Below are positions 6,436 to 13,717 of a stretch of DNA of 14,398 nucleotides, in pieces (positions within the stretch are counted from its first letter, which is position 1; every line of letters begins with the position of its first letter). A program made the translations under genes and the position numbers. This stretch comes from CAZEDU01 sp964511185 (GTDB taxonomy: Bacteria > Myxococcota > Myxococcia > Myxococcales > Myxococcaceae), in contig CAZEDU010000129.1 in the NCBI GenBank assembly GCA_964511185.1, positions 1-14,398 of the forward strand, in the 5' to 3' direction. The notes under the pieces are model-generated. The model did not search any database. It was not told the origin of the DNA and saw only the letters and a program-made list of their open reading frames with translations.

Positions 6436-7947
6436 TTAGAAGAGCGCCTGCTCGACCCCGATCAGCACCCGGTCGTTGCGGTCGTAGTAGCCGAACGGGC
6501 TGTAGACCGGCCCCTGGTACAGCTCGCCGGCGAGCCACAGCTGCGTCCTGGGCAAGACGTACGACTTCACGCGGGGCGACAGGGCGTACGAGCGCTGAAT
6601 CGGCTCGAAGGCGGCGCGAAGGCTGAGCTCGAGCTGCCCGTCGCGAAAGCGCCTGCCCACCTGCCCCACGAGCAGGTGCAGCCAGGCGGTGCGCGCGGCG
6701 CCGAACGCGGTCGACGGCTCGATGAGCAGGAGCAGCTGCCCGGCGTCGACGTCGGGGATCGCCAGGCCGACGTAGGTCGCGGCATAGAACCAGTCGGACG
6801 CCTCGGCGGGGCTCACGCCCGCGACCCACGTGATCGCCTGCTTCGACACGGGAGCGAAGCGCGCGTCGAAGAAGGTCTGGCGCGGGGAGTAGCCCAGGTC
6901 CAAGTCGATCTGCGTGGGGCCGAGCAGGAAGCTCCCGGAGGCGGAGAAGATGTGCTGGCGCTGGTACACGCCGGTGTAGAGCCTCTCGCCCGCGAGCAGG
7001 CGGTTCTGCACGGACAGCGCGGCGGCCGGGTTGGGGCTCTCGCCGCGCGCGCTCGCGGCGAGCACCGCCGCCAGCTCGGGGTCGAGCCGAACTTGCGGCA
7101 GCTTCTCGTTCGCCCAGACCCACGACGCCGAGAAGCGAAACGCCGAGCCGGTGCCGAGCTCGAGGCCGAAGTCGCCCAGGTACCCGAGCTCCTTCGGGTG
7201 GCTCGTCTCGAGCAGGTGCGGCTGCAGGTCGTCCTCGATGGAAGGATCCGGCCGGCGCGGGAGCGCGACGTCGAGCCCGGGCTGCAACAGCGCCTCGTCT
7301 TGCCCGAACACGTCGTAGCGGTGCGGCTGAAAGAAGGGGAAGTAGGCCGCCTGCCAGCGCAGCTTCTTGTATTCGCCGCGGGCGCGGGCACCGAGCGCCG
7401 GCAGCTTCACGTCTTCGAGCTCGGAGAGCACGAGCCCTTCGCGCAGGTCGCGGGGGTTCAGCACGTCTGCGGGCGCGAACATCGCGTTGGCGCCGAACGC
7501 GACGATCTGGTTGCCCACGCGGAAATCCACGCTCGAGGTGTAGAGGTCGGCGAACGTCTCGCCCAACGACAGCTCCGCGTCGCCCTTCGCGCGGTCGAAC
7601 GCGCGCTGCGACACCGCGCGCCAGCGCAGGCGCCCTTCGAGGTACAGCCGCGCCGCGCGCGTGAGCTTCACGTCGGCGCCCAGCCGCGCGCGGCCGAGGA
7701 AGTCGAAGACGTTCTCCGCGAGCGGATCGCCGCGCATCGACTCGAACCGCGTGTCCACGCCGAACGCGGCGCGCGCGACGCCGAACGGCTGCACGTCGAA
7801 GCGCGGCGGCGCCTCGGTCTCGAAGGACGCGAGCGCCTCGCCGGCCGGGGGAGGCTCCACCGGGGTGAACGCTTCGATGGGCGGCACGTCCTGCGCCCAC
7901 GCGCCCGCCCCCCACAGCGCCAGCGCGGCCGCCGCGGCTCGAATCAC
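6436..7947 (-). CDS. Secreted outer-membrane protein, DUF1302-like beta-rich
   Basis: 503 aa from GTG. An N-terminal signal peptide (MIRAAAAALALWGAGAWA|Q, probable cut near residue 18-19) precedes a Pro-rich linker and a long run of alternating beta strands. The segment around residues 145-190, 'FRVGNQIVAFGANAMFAPADVLNPRDLREG', is the hallmark of DUF1302-like proteins (strand, G-Q/N-x-V-x-W/F-G, then D-x-x-N-P-x-D-L-R). It ends VEQALF; a C-terminal Phe after alternating residues is typical of barrels inserted by BamA. The start is fixed by the GTGA overlap with the upstream stop and by TGGAG 5 nt upstream; the reading frame stays open farther upstream but only as a shadow. Known members are often co-encoded with a LolA-like protein, as here, and sometimes with RND/MMPL exporters. 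A role in outer-membrane lipid or lipoprotein handling is inferred, not shown. Confidence 0.75.
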   Translation of the reverse strand: MIRAAAAALALWGAGAWAQDVPPIEAFTPVEPPPAGEALASFETEAPPRFDVQPFGVARAAFGVDTRFESMRGDPLAENVFDFLGRARLGADVKLTRAARLYLEGRLRWRAVSQRAFDRAKGDAELSLGETFADLYTSSVDFRVGNQIVAFGANAMFAPADVLNPRDLREGLVLSELEDVKLPALGARARGEYKKLRWQAAYFPFFQPHRYDVFGQDEALLQPGLDVALPRRPDPSIEDDLQPHLLETSHPKELGYLGDFGLELGTGSAFRFSASWVWANEKLPQVRLDPELAAVLAASARGESPNPAAALSVQNRLLAGERLYTGVYQRQHIFSASGSFLLGPTQIDLDLGYSPRQTFFDARFAPVSKQAITWVAGVSPAEASDWFYAATYVGLAIPDVDAGQLLLLIEPSTAFGAARTAWLHLLVGQVGRRFRDGQLELSLRAAFEPIQRSYALSPRVKSYVLPRTQLWLAGELYQGPVYSPFGYYDRNDRVLIGVEQALF

Positions 7948-8729
7948 CCGCGCTCCAGCGCCCGCTCGGTGAACGCGTCGTCGGCCAGCTGCGAGTCCTC
8001 GAGCTTGAGCACCTGGAGCGTGGTCTTCGAGCCGGTCTGGAGGTTCTCCATCATCGCCTCGGCCGCGATGGTGCGGTCCTTGAACTTCTTGAGCTGGAGG
8101 CTGCGGTAGCGCTTGAACGGCTGGCCGGCCTTGTCCTGGTACTCGACCTTCAGCGGCACGTAGGTCGCCTTGTCGACGTAGATCGTGACCAGCCCATACG
8201 GCGACTCGTCGCCCGCCTTGCCCGACAGCACGTACGCCGCGCGCCCGTCGACGGTCGCGTCGTCGAGCCGCTTGAGCGCGTCGTCGTTGCCGCCCAAGCC
8301 GCCCAAGTCCGAATAGCTGAAGTCGGTGTCCATGAACGACTTGCCGCGGTCGCCCTTCGCCACCTTCCGCACCCGCTTCAGCTTGGGCAGATAGAGCGAG
8401 ATGTCGTCGGCCTCGTCGCCGGCGCCTTCGATGGTGAGCACCGCCACGCCGGCCACGCCCGCCGGCTGGGAGAAGCGCGAGAGCGAGCGCGTCCGGTCCC
8501 CGACCTTTTTGGCGCTCGAGGTGAGCACCTGCTCCTTCACCTTGCCGTCCTTGGTGGTGGTGGCGAGCTTGAGCTCGGCGGTGAGCCCCACCAGGTTGAG
8601 CGAGCCGCGCTCTCGGCTCTTCTTCGAGATCTCCGCCGCGCTCTCTTCCGCCGCGGCCGCCGCGGGCAGGAGCAACGCCGCGCCCAACAGCCAAACGCCC
8701 AGCAAGGTCTTTCGCATCGTGCGGTCCAT
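7944..8729 (-). CDS. Outer-membrane lipoprotein-sorting-like protein (LolA-like fold, PF17131 type)
   Basis: 261 aa. The signal peptide (MRKTLLGVWLLGAALLLPAAAAA) is followed by a mature domain of about 230 aa. The family's most recognisable stretch is present: '…RFSQPAGVAGVAVLTIEG…', then 'SLYLPKLKRVRKVAKGDRGKSFMDTDFSYSDLGG' (the LYLP…DRG.SFM.[ST]DFSY.DL block), then '…YVPLKVEYQDKAGQPFKRYRSLQLKKFKDRTIAAEAMMENLQTG'. This COG2834-like family has the concave LolA beta-sheet fold that binds acyl chains in the periplasm. No lipobox Cys is seen, so it should be soluble. Two ATGs are possible, at 8729 and 8717 (MRKTLL); neither has a convincing ribosome site, and both leave a good signal peptide. 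The downstream DUF1302-like gene overlaps by 4 nt, so the two products are probably made together and act on the same cargo. Confidence 0.88.
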   Translation of the reverse strand: MDRTMRKTLLGVWLLGAALLLPAAAAAEESAAEISKKSRERGSLNLVGLTAELKLATTTKDGKVKEQVLTSSAKKVGDRTRSLSRFSQPAGVAGVAVLTIEGAGDEADDISLYLPKLKRVRKVAKGDRGKSFMDTDFSYSDLGGLGGNDDALKRLDDATVDGRAAYVLSGKAGDESPYGLVTIYVDKATYVPLKVEYQDKAGQPFKRYRSLQLKKFKDRTIAAEAMMENLQTGSKTTLQVLKLEDSQLADDAFTERALERG

Positions 8730-8880
8730 GCAGTCGGTGACGCGCAGGGGTTTACCGCCTTCATCGGCGGGAGGGCAGCTTCAAAAAACAACACCTTGCA
8801 CGAAGTCGCGCGCTGGCGTTGACGCCGAGAAGGATGGCCGGCGATTCTTCGGCGGAACTCCTGGCCTGTTGGAGAAATTC
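8730..8880. promoter_or_regulatory. Divergent intergenic region between the LolA-like gene and the small helical protein gene
   Basis: 151 bp that must carry both promoters. On the plus strand TTGACG (8819-8824, 5/6 to a -35) is followed 18 nt later by GATTCT (8843-8848, 3/6), a weak candidate for the rightward gene. On the minus side there is an A/T run (CAAAAAACAAC around 8782-8792) and a 5-bp hairpin CCGCC/GGCGG (8755-8759 with 8766-8770) in the presumed leader. No convincing leftward promoter was found. Confidence 0.3.
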
Positions 8881-9306
8881 ATGAGCCGCGTCCGCTCCGC
8901 CGCCGCCCGCATTCCGAGCCCCCCGCAGGCATCCACCCCCAAAGCCCGAGCGAACCGGCTGGCCCGCGCCGATGCGCACCTCCGCGCGGCCAGCGAGAGT
9001 CGATCTCCGACCGCCGCGCTCAAGCAACTGGCCAAAGCGCGCGAGCAGCTCGAAGCGATTCGCCAGGACTTGGCGCAAGCCAAGCTCCAACCGAGCCTCA
9101 AGGACGCGCGCGCGAGCGTCGTCTACAAGAAGGCCAGGCGAGAGGGCCTTCCCCACAAAGACGCGCTGGAGTTGGCGTTGGCGCTGCTCCGGGAGCAACT
9201 CGCCAAGCGGCACGCGGGGGCTCAGCGCGAGGTGGCGGCGAAGCTCGACCGCGTCCTCGATGTCGAGACGCGCATTCGGAACGCGATCATCGACTCTTTT
9301 CAATAG
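8881..9306 (+). CDS. Hypothetical small, charged, all-helical protein
   Basis: 141 aa; I do not recognise it. The start is well supported: GGAG (8871-8874) lies 6 nt before the ATG, and G/C-ending codons dominate, though somewhat less than in neighbouring genes. Residues 1-35 are basic and Ser/Pro/Ala-rich (possibly disordered). The rest is predicted helical with many Lys, Arg, Glu, Gln and Ala and a possible coiled coil ('ALKQLAKAREQLEAIRQDLAQAK', about 47-69), then 'DALELALALLREQLAKRHAGAQREVAAKLDRVLDVETRIRNAIIDSF'. No Cys, no signal peptide, no membrane segment. It is divergent from the LolA-like gene, and its last 20 bp overlap the end of the convergent rhomboid gene. It could be a structural or nucleic-acid-binding accessory. 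The antisense frame is also open across this span but lacks a ribosome site. Confidence 0.6.
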   Translation: MSRVRSAAARIPSPPQASTPKARANRLARADAHLRAASESRSPTAALKQLAKAREQLEAIRQDLAQAKLQPSLKDARASVVYKKARREGLPHKDALELALALLREQLAKRHAGAQREVAAKLDRVLDVETRIRNAIIDSFQ

Positions 9307-11101
9307 GCGTGTTTCTCAGCGCCGCCCGCAACCGAAGCTCCAGCTGCCGGAGCCGCTCGTCGCCGGGTGAGAGCTTGCGCGCGTCGCGAATGCGGCCGAG
9401 CGCCTGCTGCCCGTTGCCGCGGAACAGCTCGCAGCGCGCGTCGACGGCGATCACCGACGGGTTGTCGGGCGCGTAGAGCACGGCGTCCTTCGCCGCCGAG
9501 CAGCCTTCCTCCAGCTTGCCGCCCTGCAACAGCGCCAGCGCCAGCTCCGCCCGGAGCTCGACGTTGCTCGGCTCGCGGCTCACCGCGGCGCGCAGGGCCT
9601 CCGCCGCCTCGAGCGGCTCGCCCTGTCGAAGCAGCGTCTCCCCCAGCAACCCCAGGCTCCACGGCGCGTTGGGGAAGAGCAGCGCCCGCGAGCGCGCCTG
9701 ACGCAGCGCCTGCGGCTCGTGGAACTGAATGCCGCTCACCATCTGGTCGATGACCCGCCCGTAGCGCGGCAGCTCGGCCGGGTAGCTGAAGACGAGCTGA
9801 TAGACCTGCCCGCCGCGCGGCACGAAGTAGGCCCTCAGCTCGTTGTCGCCGTCGGACTCTTCCAGGAAGGCGCGCACCAACAGGGCCTTCTCGCCGGCGA
9901 CCTTCACGGCCTCCGGCGCGCGCGGCATCACCTGCCGGACCTCGGGACCGAGCGCCTCGCGCGAGAGCCCCTCCTCGACGAAGCGCCGCGCCTGCTCCGC
10001 GAGCTGATCCGGGTCGTCGGTCTCGATGACGTTGGCGGCGAACGTCGCGCGGCCCAGCTCGGGCAGCCCGTTGTAGTACGCCACCTGCCCCAGCTGGTTC
10101 GCGCCGCCGGCGCGCCAGTCGCGCGGCACCGGCACCGAGATGCCGAACGCGTCGTCGTGCTCGACGCGAAACACCGGCAAGAGCCTGCCCCACAGCGGCT
10201 GCCCGAAGAGCGTCAGCCCCGCGAGCAGCAGCGGCGGCAGCGCGCGCATCGACGCCGGCCACGCGGACGCGCGCTCGACGAGCAGCTGGGGCTTGAGCGG
10301 CAGCGACCCCAAGAGCCCCGCCACCAGGCCGCCCAGGTGCGCCCAGTTGTCGGTGCGCTCCGAGCGCAGGCCGATGAGGAAGAGCCCGAGCACCGTGGGG
10401 ATGGCGGCCTCGGCCATCACGCGCCGGTAGCGCGGCGGCAGGATCGAGCGGTACTTGAGCCCGAACACCACCACCCCGCCGAGGCATCCGTAGACCATGC
10501 CGGACGCGCCCAGGCTGGCCGCGTCCGACAGCGCGAGCGAGACGCCCATCGTCGCCACCCCGGACAGCGCGAGCAGCCACAGAAAGTCGAGGCGCCGGTA
10601 CGCGTTCTCGAGCACCCCGCCGACGTTGAACAGCACGAACAGGTTGAGGCCGATGTGCAGGCCGTCGTGGTGGAGGAAGTTCGCGGTGATGAGCCGCCAG
10701 GTCTCGGCGAGGTCGGTGATGAGCGGGCCGACCTTGCCGCCGTAGCGCACCATCGCGTTCAGGTCGATGGGCCCTTGCCGCACCGTCCACAGGTAGGCGG
10801 CCAGGTTCACGAAGATGAGCGCCGCGGTCACCCAGGGGAACTGGGAGAGCCGAAACGCCCGCGCGAAGTAGGCCCGCCGCGGCTCGTGGAGGACCTTGAA
10901 GATCTCCAGCTCGCAGGCCGGCACGAAGGCGTCCCCGGTCACTGCGGGGAAGCGCACCAACGACTGCGGCGACACCTCTCCCTTGCGGGTGCGCACCTCG
11001 AACTCCTCCAGGTCCAGGTGCTCGTCGCCGGTCTCGGTGCGCAGTGTGAGCGGCTGACTCAAGGCCCCTAGTCCATAGCATTGGGGTGCCCTTTGCCCCA
11101 T
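9287..11101 (-). CDS. Rhomboid-family intramembrane serine protease with large C-terminal region including TPR-like repeats
   Basis: About 604 aa from the ATG at 11101. Order: an N-terminal cytoplasmic domain of about 75 aa ('LDLEEFEVRTRKGEVSPQSLVRFPAVTGDAFVPACEL', resembling GYF_2-type domains); a rhomboid core (about 90-300) with HxxxN (H149, N153), nucleophile S200 in GASGMVYG and catalytic H255 in AHLGGLVAG; a seventh hydrophobic segment; a mixed alpha/beta domain (about 320-475, resembling PsbP/DcrB-like folds); and a TPR-like region (about 480-585: 'PWSLGLLGETLLRQGEPLEAAEALRAAVSREPSNVELRAELALALLQGG…'). The catalytic dyad is complete, so it should cut membrane-embedded substrates. The start is uncertain: ATG at 11146 has no ribosome site and crowds the divergent promoter, ATG at 11101 has a weak GTGAG, and TTG at 11062 directly precedes recognisable sequence. 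It is divergent from the FHA gene and overlaps the convergent small gene by 20 bp. Confidence 0.9.
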   Translation of the reverse strand: MGQRAPQCYGLGALSQPLTLRTETGDEHLDLEEFEVRTRKGEVSPQSLVRFPAVTGDAFVPACELEIFKVLHEPRRAYFARAFRLSQFPWVTAALIFVNLAAYLWTVRQGPIDLNAMVRYGGKVGPLITDLAETWRLITANFLHHDGLHIGLNLFVLFNVGGVLENAYRRLDFLWLLALSGVATMGVSLALSDAASLGASGMVYGCLGGVVVFGLKYRSILPPRYRRVMAEAAIPTVLGLFLIGLRSERTDNWAHLGGLVAGLLGSLPLKPQLLVERASAWPASMRALPPLLLAGLTLFGQPLWGRLLPVFRVEHDDAFGISVPVPRDWRAGGANQLGQVAYYNGLPELGRATFAANVIETDDPDQLAEQARRFVEEGLSREALGPEVRQVMPRAPEAVKVAGEKALLVRAFLEESDGDNELRAYFVPRGGQVYQLVFSYPAELPRYGRVIDQMVSGIQFHEPQALRQARSRALLFPNAPWSLGLLGETLLRQGEPLEAAEALRAAVSREPSNVELRAELALALLQGGKLEEGCSAAKDAVLYAPDNPSVIAVDARCELFRGNGQQALGRIRDARKLSPGDERLRQLELRLRAALRNTPIEKSR

Positions 11102-11160
11102 TTGCTCACTGGAAAACAGGCCGAAGCGGTCGAAATCCCTTGTCATTCAGGGGGGATCGG

Positions 11161-11190
11161 TTGTTCGCCGGGCGAGTGCAATGGTATAAA
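11161..11190 (+). promoter_or_regulatory. Extended -10 sigma70-type promoter of the FHA gene
   Basis: TTGTTC (11161-11166), an 18-nt spacer and TATAAA (11185-11190, 5/6), with TGG just before it forming an extended -10. A transcript would start about 7 nt later, near 11197, only about 5 nt before the GTG at 11202. No Shine-Dalgarno sequence precedes that GTG. The A/T-rich TATAAAAATT is conspicuous in this GC-rich DNA. Confidence 0.6.
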
Positions 11191-11201
11191 AATTCCCTCA
11201 A

Positions 11202-13010
11202 GTGTTGAAGCTGATCATCGAAGACGACGAAGGGCGAAAGACTGTGGTGCCCTTCGTTCGGGAAGAGATCACCATCGGTCGGCAGGAGGGAAACACCATC
11301 CGCCTGACCGAGCGCAACGTTTCGCGCCGACACGCCCGCCTGCTGCGCCAGAACGGCACCGTCCTCGTCGAAGATCTCGGCAGCTACAACGGCATTCGGA
11401 TCAACGGGGAGCGCATCACCGGACAGGTGCCGGTGCGCGACGGCGACCTCATCCAGATCGGCGACTACGACCTGGCCATTCAGTCACAGCCGGCGCAGGC
11501 CGCGCCGCCGCCCACCCCGGCCGAGGCCGACTCCGACCCGCGCGCCCAGGCGGTGCCGCCGCCGGTCCGCAACGACGTGGTGACCTCGCCGCTGCACCCG
11601 GTGGTCCCCACCGCGCCGCCGCCGCTGCACCCGCCGTCGAGCAACGGCACCCCGACCTTCGCCCACGCGCAGAGCGGCAACGGCGCGCTCGCCGCGGCCG
11701 CCGCGCCTGCCCCGCTCACGCCCGAACCGGAGCCGCTCACCGCGCCCGCGCCGGCCGTCGCGTCGGCCGACACGGCGCGGCGCCAGAGCACCGGCGTCAT
11801 CAAGCTCTCGCAGCTCGACGGCGGCCGGCCGCGCCAGGTGGTCGAGATCGACGCCGCCGACGCGCCGCGCCTGGTGGTCGTCTCCACCGAGCTGGCCGGG
11901 CGGGAGTTCGCCTGCATCTGCACCGAGCTGCGCATCGGCCGCGCGGACGACAACGACATCGCGCTCGACCACCGCTCGCTCTCCCGCACGCACGCGAAGA
12001 TCGTCCGCGAGGACGACGGCGAGTGGCGCGTGCTCGACATGCAGTCGGCCAACGGCGTGAAGGTCAACGGCGAGGTCTACGCGCAGGCGTCGCTGCAGCC
12101 CGGCGATGTCCTCGAGCTGGGCCACGTGAAGCTGCGCTTCGTGGGCCCGAAGGAGAGCTTCCAGTACGACCCGAAGGACTGGTCCGAGAAGCCGCGCCGC
12201 AGGCGGGGGCCGCTCGTCGCCGTCGCCGCGCTGCTGGTGGCGGTCGCCGCCGGAGGCGCGTACTACCTGCTGGGGTCGAAGCCGGCGCCCCGGCCCGCGC
12301 CCCAGCCGCCGGCGCCCGTCGCCGCGCCCGCTCCGGTCCCGGAGCCCGCGCCTCCGGAGCCGACCATCGAGCCGGACCCGGTCGTCCTGGCGGAAGAGAA
12401 GATCGCCGAAGCGCGGATCGCCATCGAGAGCCGCACCTGGGACACCGCGGCCGAGCTGCTCGCCGCGGCCAAGCTGCCGGACGGCGCGCTGCACACCGAC
12501 GCGAAGAAGCTGCTCGCCGAGATGAAGGGCGAGGCCGAGCAGAAGCGCAGCCTCGACCGCGCCGAGAAGCTCTTGGAGGCGGGCAAGCTGGAGGAAGCCG
12601 GCGCCGCGCTCAACGGCGCCCAGCAGACGAAGCTCTTGCGCAAGCCGTACGTGGAGCTGCGCAGGCGCTGGAAAGAGGCGATGGACGCCCGGGGCCCGAA
12701 GGTGGTCGCCGCGCCGAAGCCCAAGCCCGCGCCGCCGCCGCTCGAGAACGTGCAGAAGCTCTATGAAGACGGGCTCCTGCTCTTCAAGAACAAGCAGTTC
12801 CGCGAAGCGCGCACGCAGCTCGAGCGCTGCGTGAAGGTGAACCCGGGCTTCGCGCCCTGTCACAAAGCGCTCGGGGGAGCGAACGCCCGCCTGGGCGAGA
12901 ACGAGAAAGGCGCGTTCCACTACCGAAGGTTTTTGGAGCTGGCGCCGAACGACAAAGACGCACCGAAGGTTCAGAAGATCCTCGACGAGTACGAGCAGCT
13001 CGCGAGGTGA
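11202..13010 (+). CDS. Membrane protein with two FHA domains, Pro/Ala linkers and C-terminal TPR
   Basis: 602 aa from GTG. FHA1 (about 1-92) has the phosphothreonine-binding set G26-R27, S41-R42-x-H44, N63-G64 and N68-G69. A Pro/Ala-rich disordered linker (about 97-200) leads to FHA2 (about 222-315) with G246-R247, S261-R262-x-H264, N284-G285 and N289-G290; both domains look competent. A basic stop (PRRRRG) and one membrane helix (about 337-357) follow, then a Pro/Ala stretch (about 360-395), a charged helical region, and TPR-like repeats near the C-terminus ('LYEDGLLLFKNKQFREARTQLERCVKVNPGFAPCHKALGG…'). The positive-inside rule puts both FHA domains in the cytosol and the TPR part in the periplasm. 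FHA domains read Ser/Thr-kinase output; no kinase gene is in the window. The response-regulator gene begins 24 bp downstream, so the two are probably co-transcribed. Confidence 0.92.
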   Translation: MLKLIIEDDEGRKTVVPFVREEITIGRQEGNTIRLTERNVSRRHARLLRQNGTVLVEDLGSYNGIRINGERITGQVPVRDGDLIQIGDYDLAIQSQPAQAAPPPTPAEADSDPRAQAVPPPVRNDVVTSPLHPVVPTAPPPLHPPSSNGTPTFAHAQSGNGALAAAAAPAPLTPEPEPLTAPAPAVASADTARRQSTGVIKLSQLDGGRPRQVVEIDAADAPRLVVVSTELAGREFACICTELRIGRADDNDIALDHRSLSRTHAKIVREDDGEWRVLDMQSANGVKVNGEVYAQASLQPGDVLELGHVKLRFVGPKESFQYDPKDWSEKPRRRRGPLVAVAALLVAVAAGGAYYLLGSKPAPRPAPQPPAPVAAPAPVPEPAPPEPTIEPDPVVLAEEKIAEARIAIESRTWDTAAELLAAAKLPDGALHTDAKKLLAEMKGEAEQKRSLDRAEKLLEAGKLEEAGAALNGAQQTKLLRKPYVELRRRWKEAMDARGPKVVAAPKPKPAPPPLENVQKLYEDGLLLFKNKQFREARTQLERCVKVNPGFAPCHKALGGANARLGENEKGAFHYRRFLELAPNDKDAPKVQKILDEYEQLAR

Positions 13011-13034
13011 CAACCACACGAAGTCGGGGGCACC

Positions 13035-13628
<594 letters not shown>

Positions 13629-13636
13629 GGGCTGAC

Positions 13637-13656
13637 GCGCCCGGTTGGCCGGGCGC
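13637..13656. terminator. 8-bp GC hairpin after the response-regulator gene
   Basis: GCGCCCGG-TTGG-CCGGGCGC, a perfect 8-bp stem with a 4-nt loop, beginning 8 nt past the stop codon. It lacks a T-tract, as is common in GC-rich genomes; it is likely to end or attenuate the FHA/regulator transcript. Confidence 0.5.
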
Positions 13657-13675
13657 CCCTCCGCCGGGCAGCCGC

Positions 13676-13704
13676 GGGCTCCGCCACGGGCCGCGCCGGA
13701 GCCC
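13676..13704. terminator. Second GC hairpin between the regulator and M50 genes
   Basis: GGGCTCCG (13676-13683) pairs perfectly with CGGAGCCC (13697-13704) around a 13-nt loop. It ends 13 nt before the M50 ATG, so it may act in termination, in the 5' region of the protease gene, or as an operator. Parts of the loop and flanks could also pair with the first hairpin. Confidence 0.4.
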
Positions 13705-13705
13705 C

Positions 13706-13711
13706 TAGCTT
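13706..13711 (+). promoter_or_regulatory. Possible -10 box giving a leaderless M50 transcript
   Basis: TAGCTT fits the loose TANNNT pattern and lies 6 nt before the ATG, which would put the transcript start at the start codon. No Shine-Dalgarno sequence is seen within 15 nt. No -35 match at the expected distance, so the call is weak. Confidence 0.22.
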
Positions 13712-13717
13712 GTCGGC

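Noticed and set aside
7948..8694. Upstream extension of the DUF1302-like frame
   Set aside because: A signal peptide begins at the GTG at 7947; the extension is a shadow of the LolA-like gene.
11102..11146. Fifteen-residue N-terminal extension of the rhomboid from an earlier ATG
   Set aside because: No ribosome site, sequence unlike the family, and it would run into the divergent promoter; kept only as an alternative.
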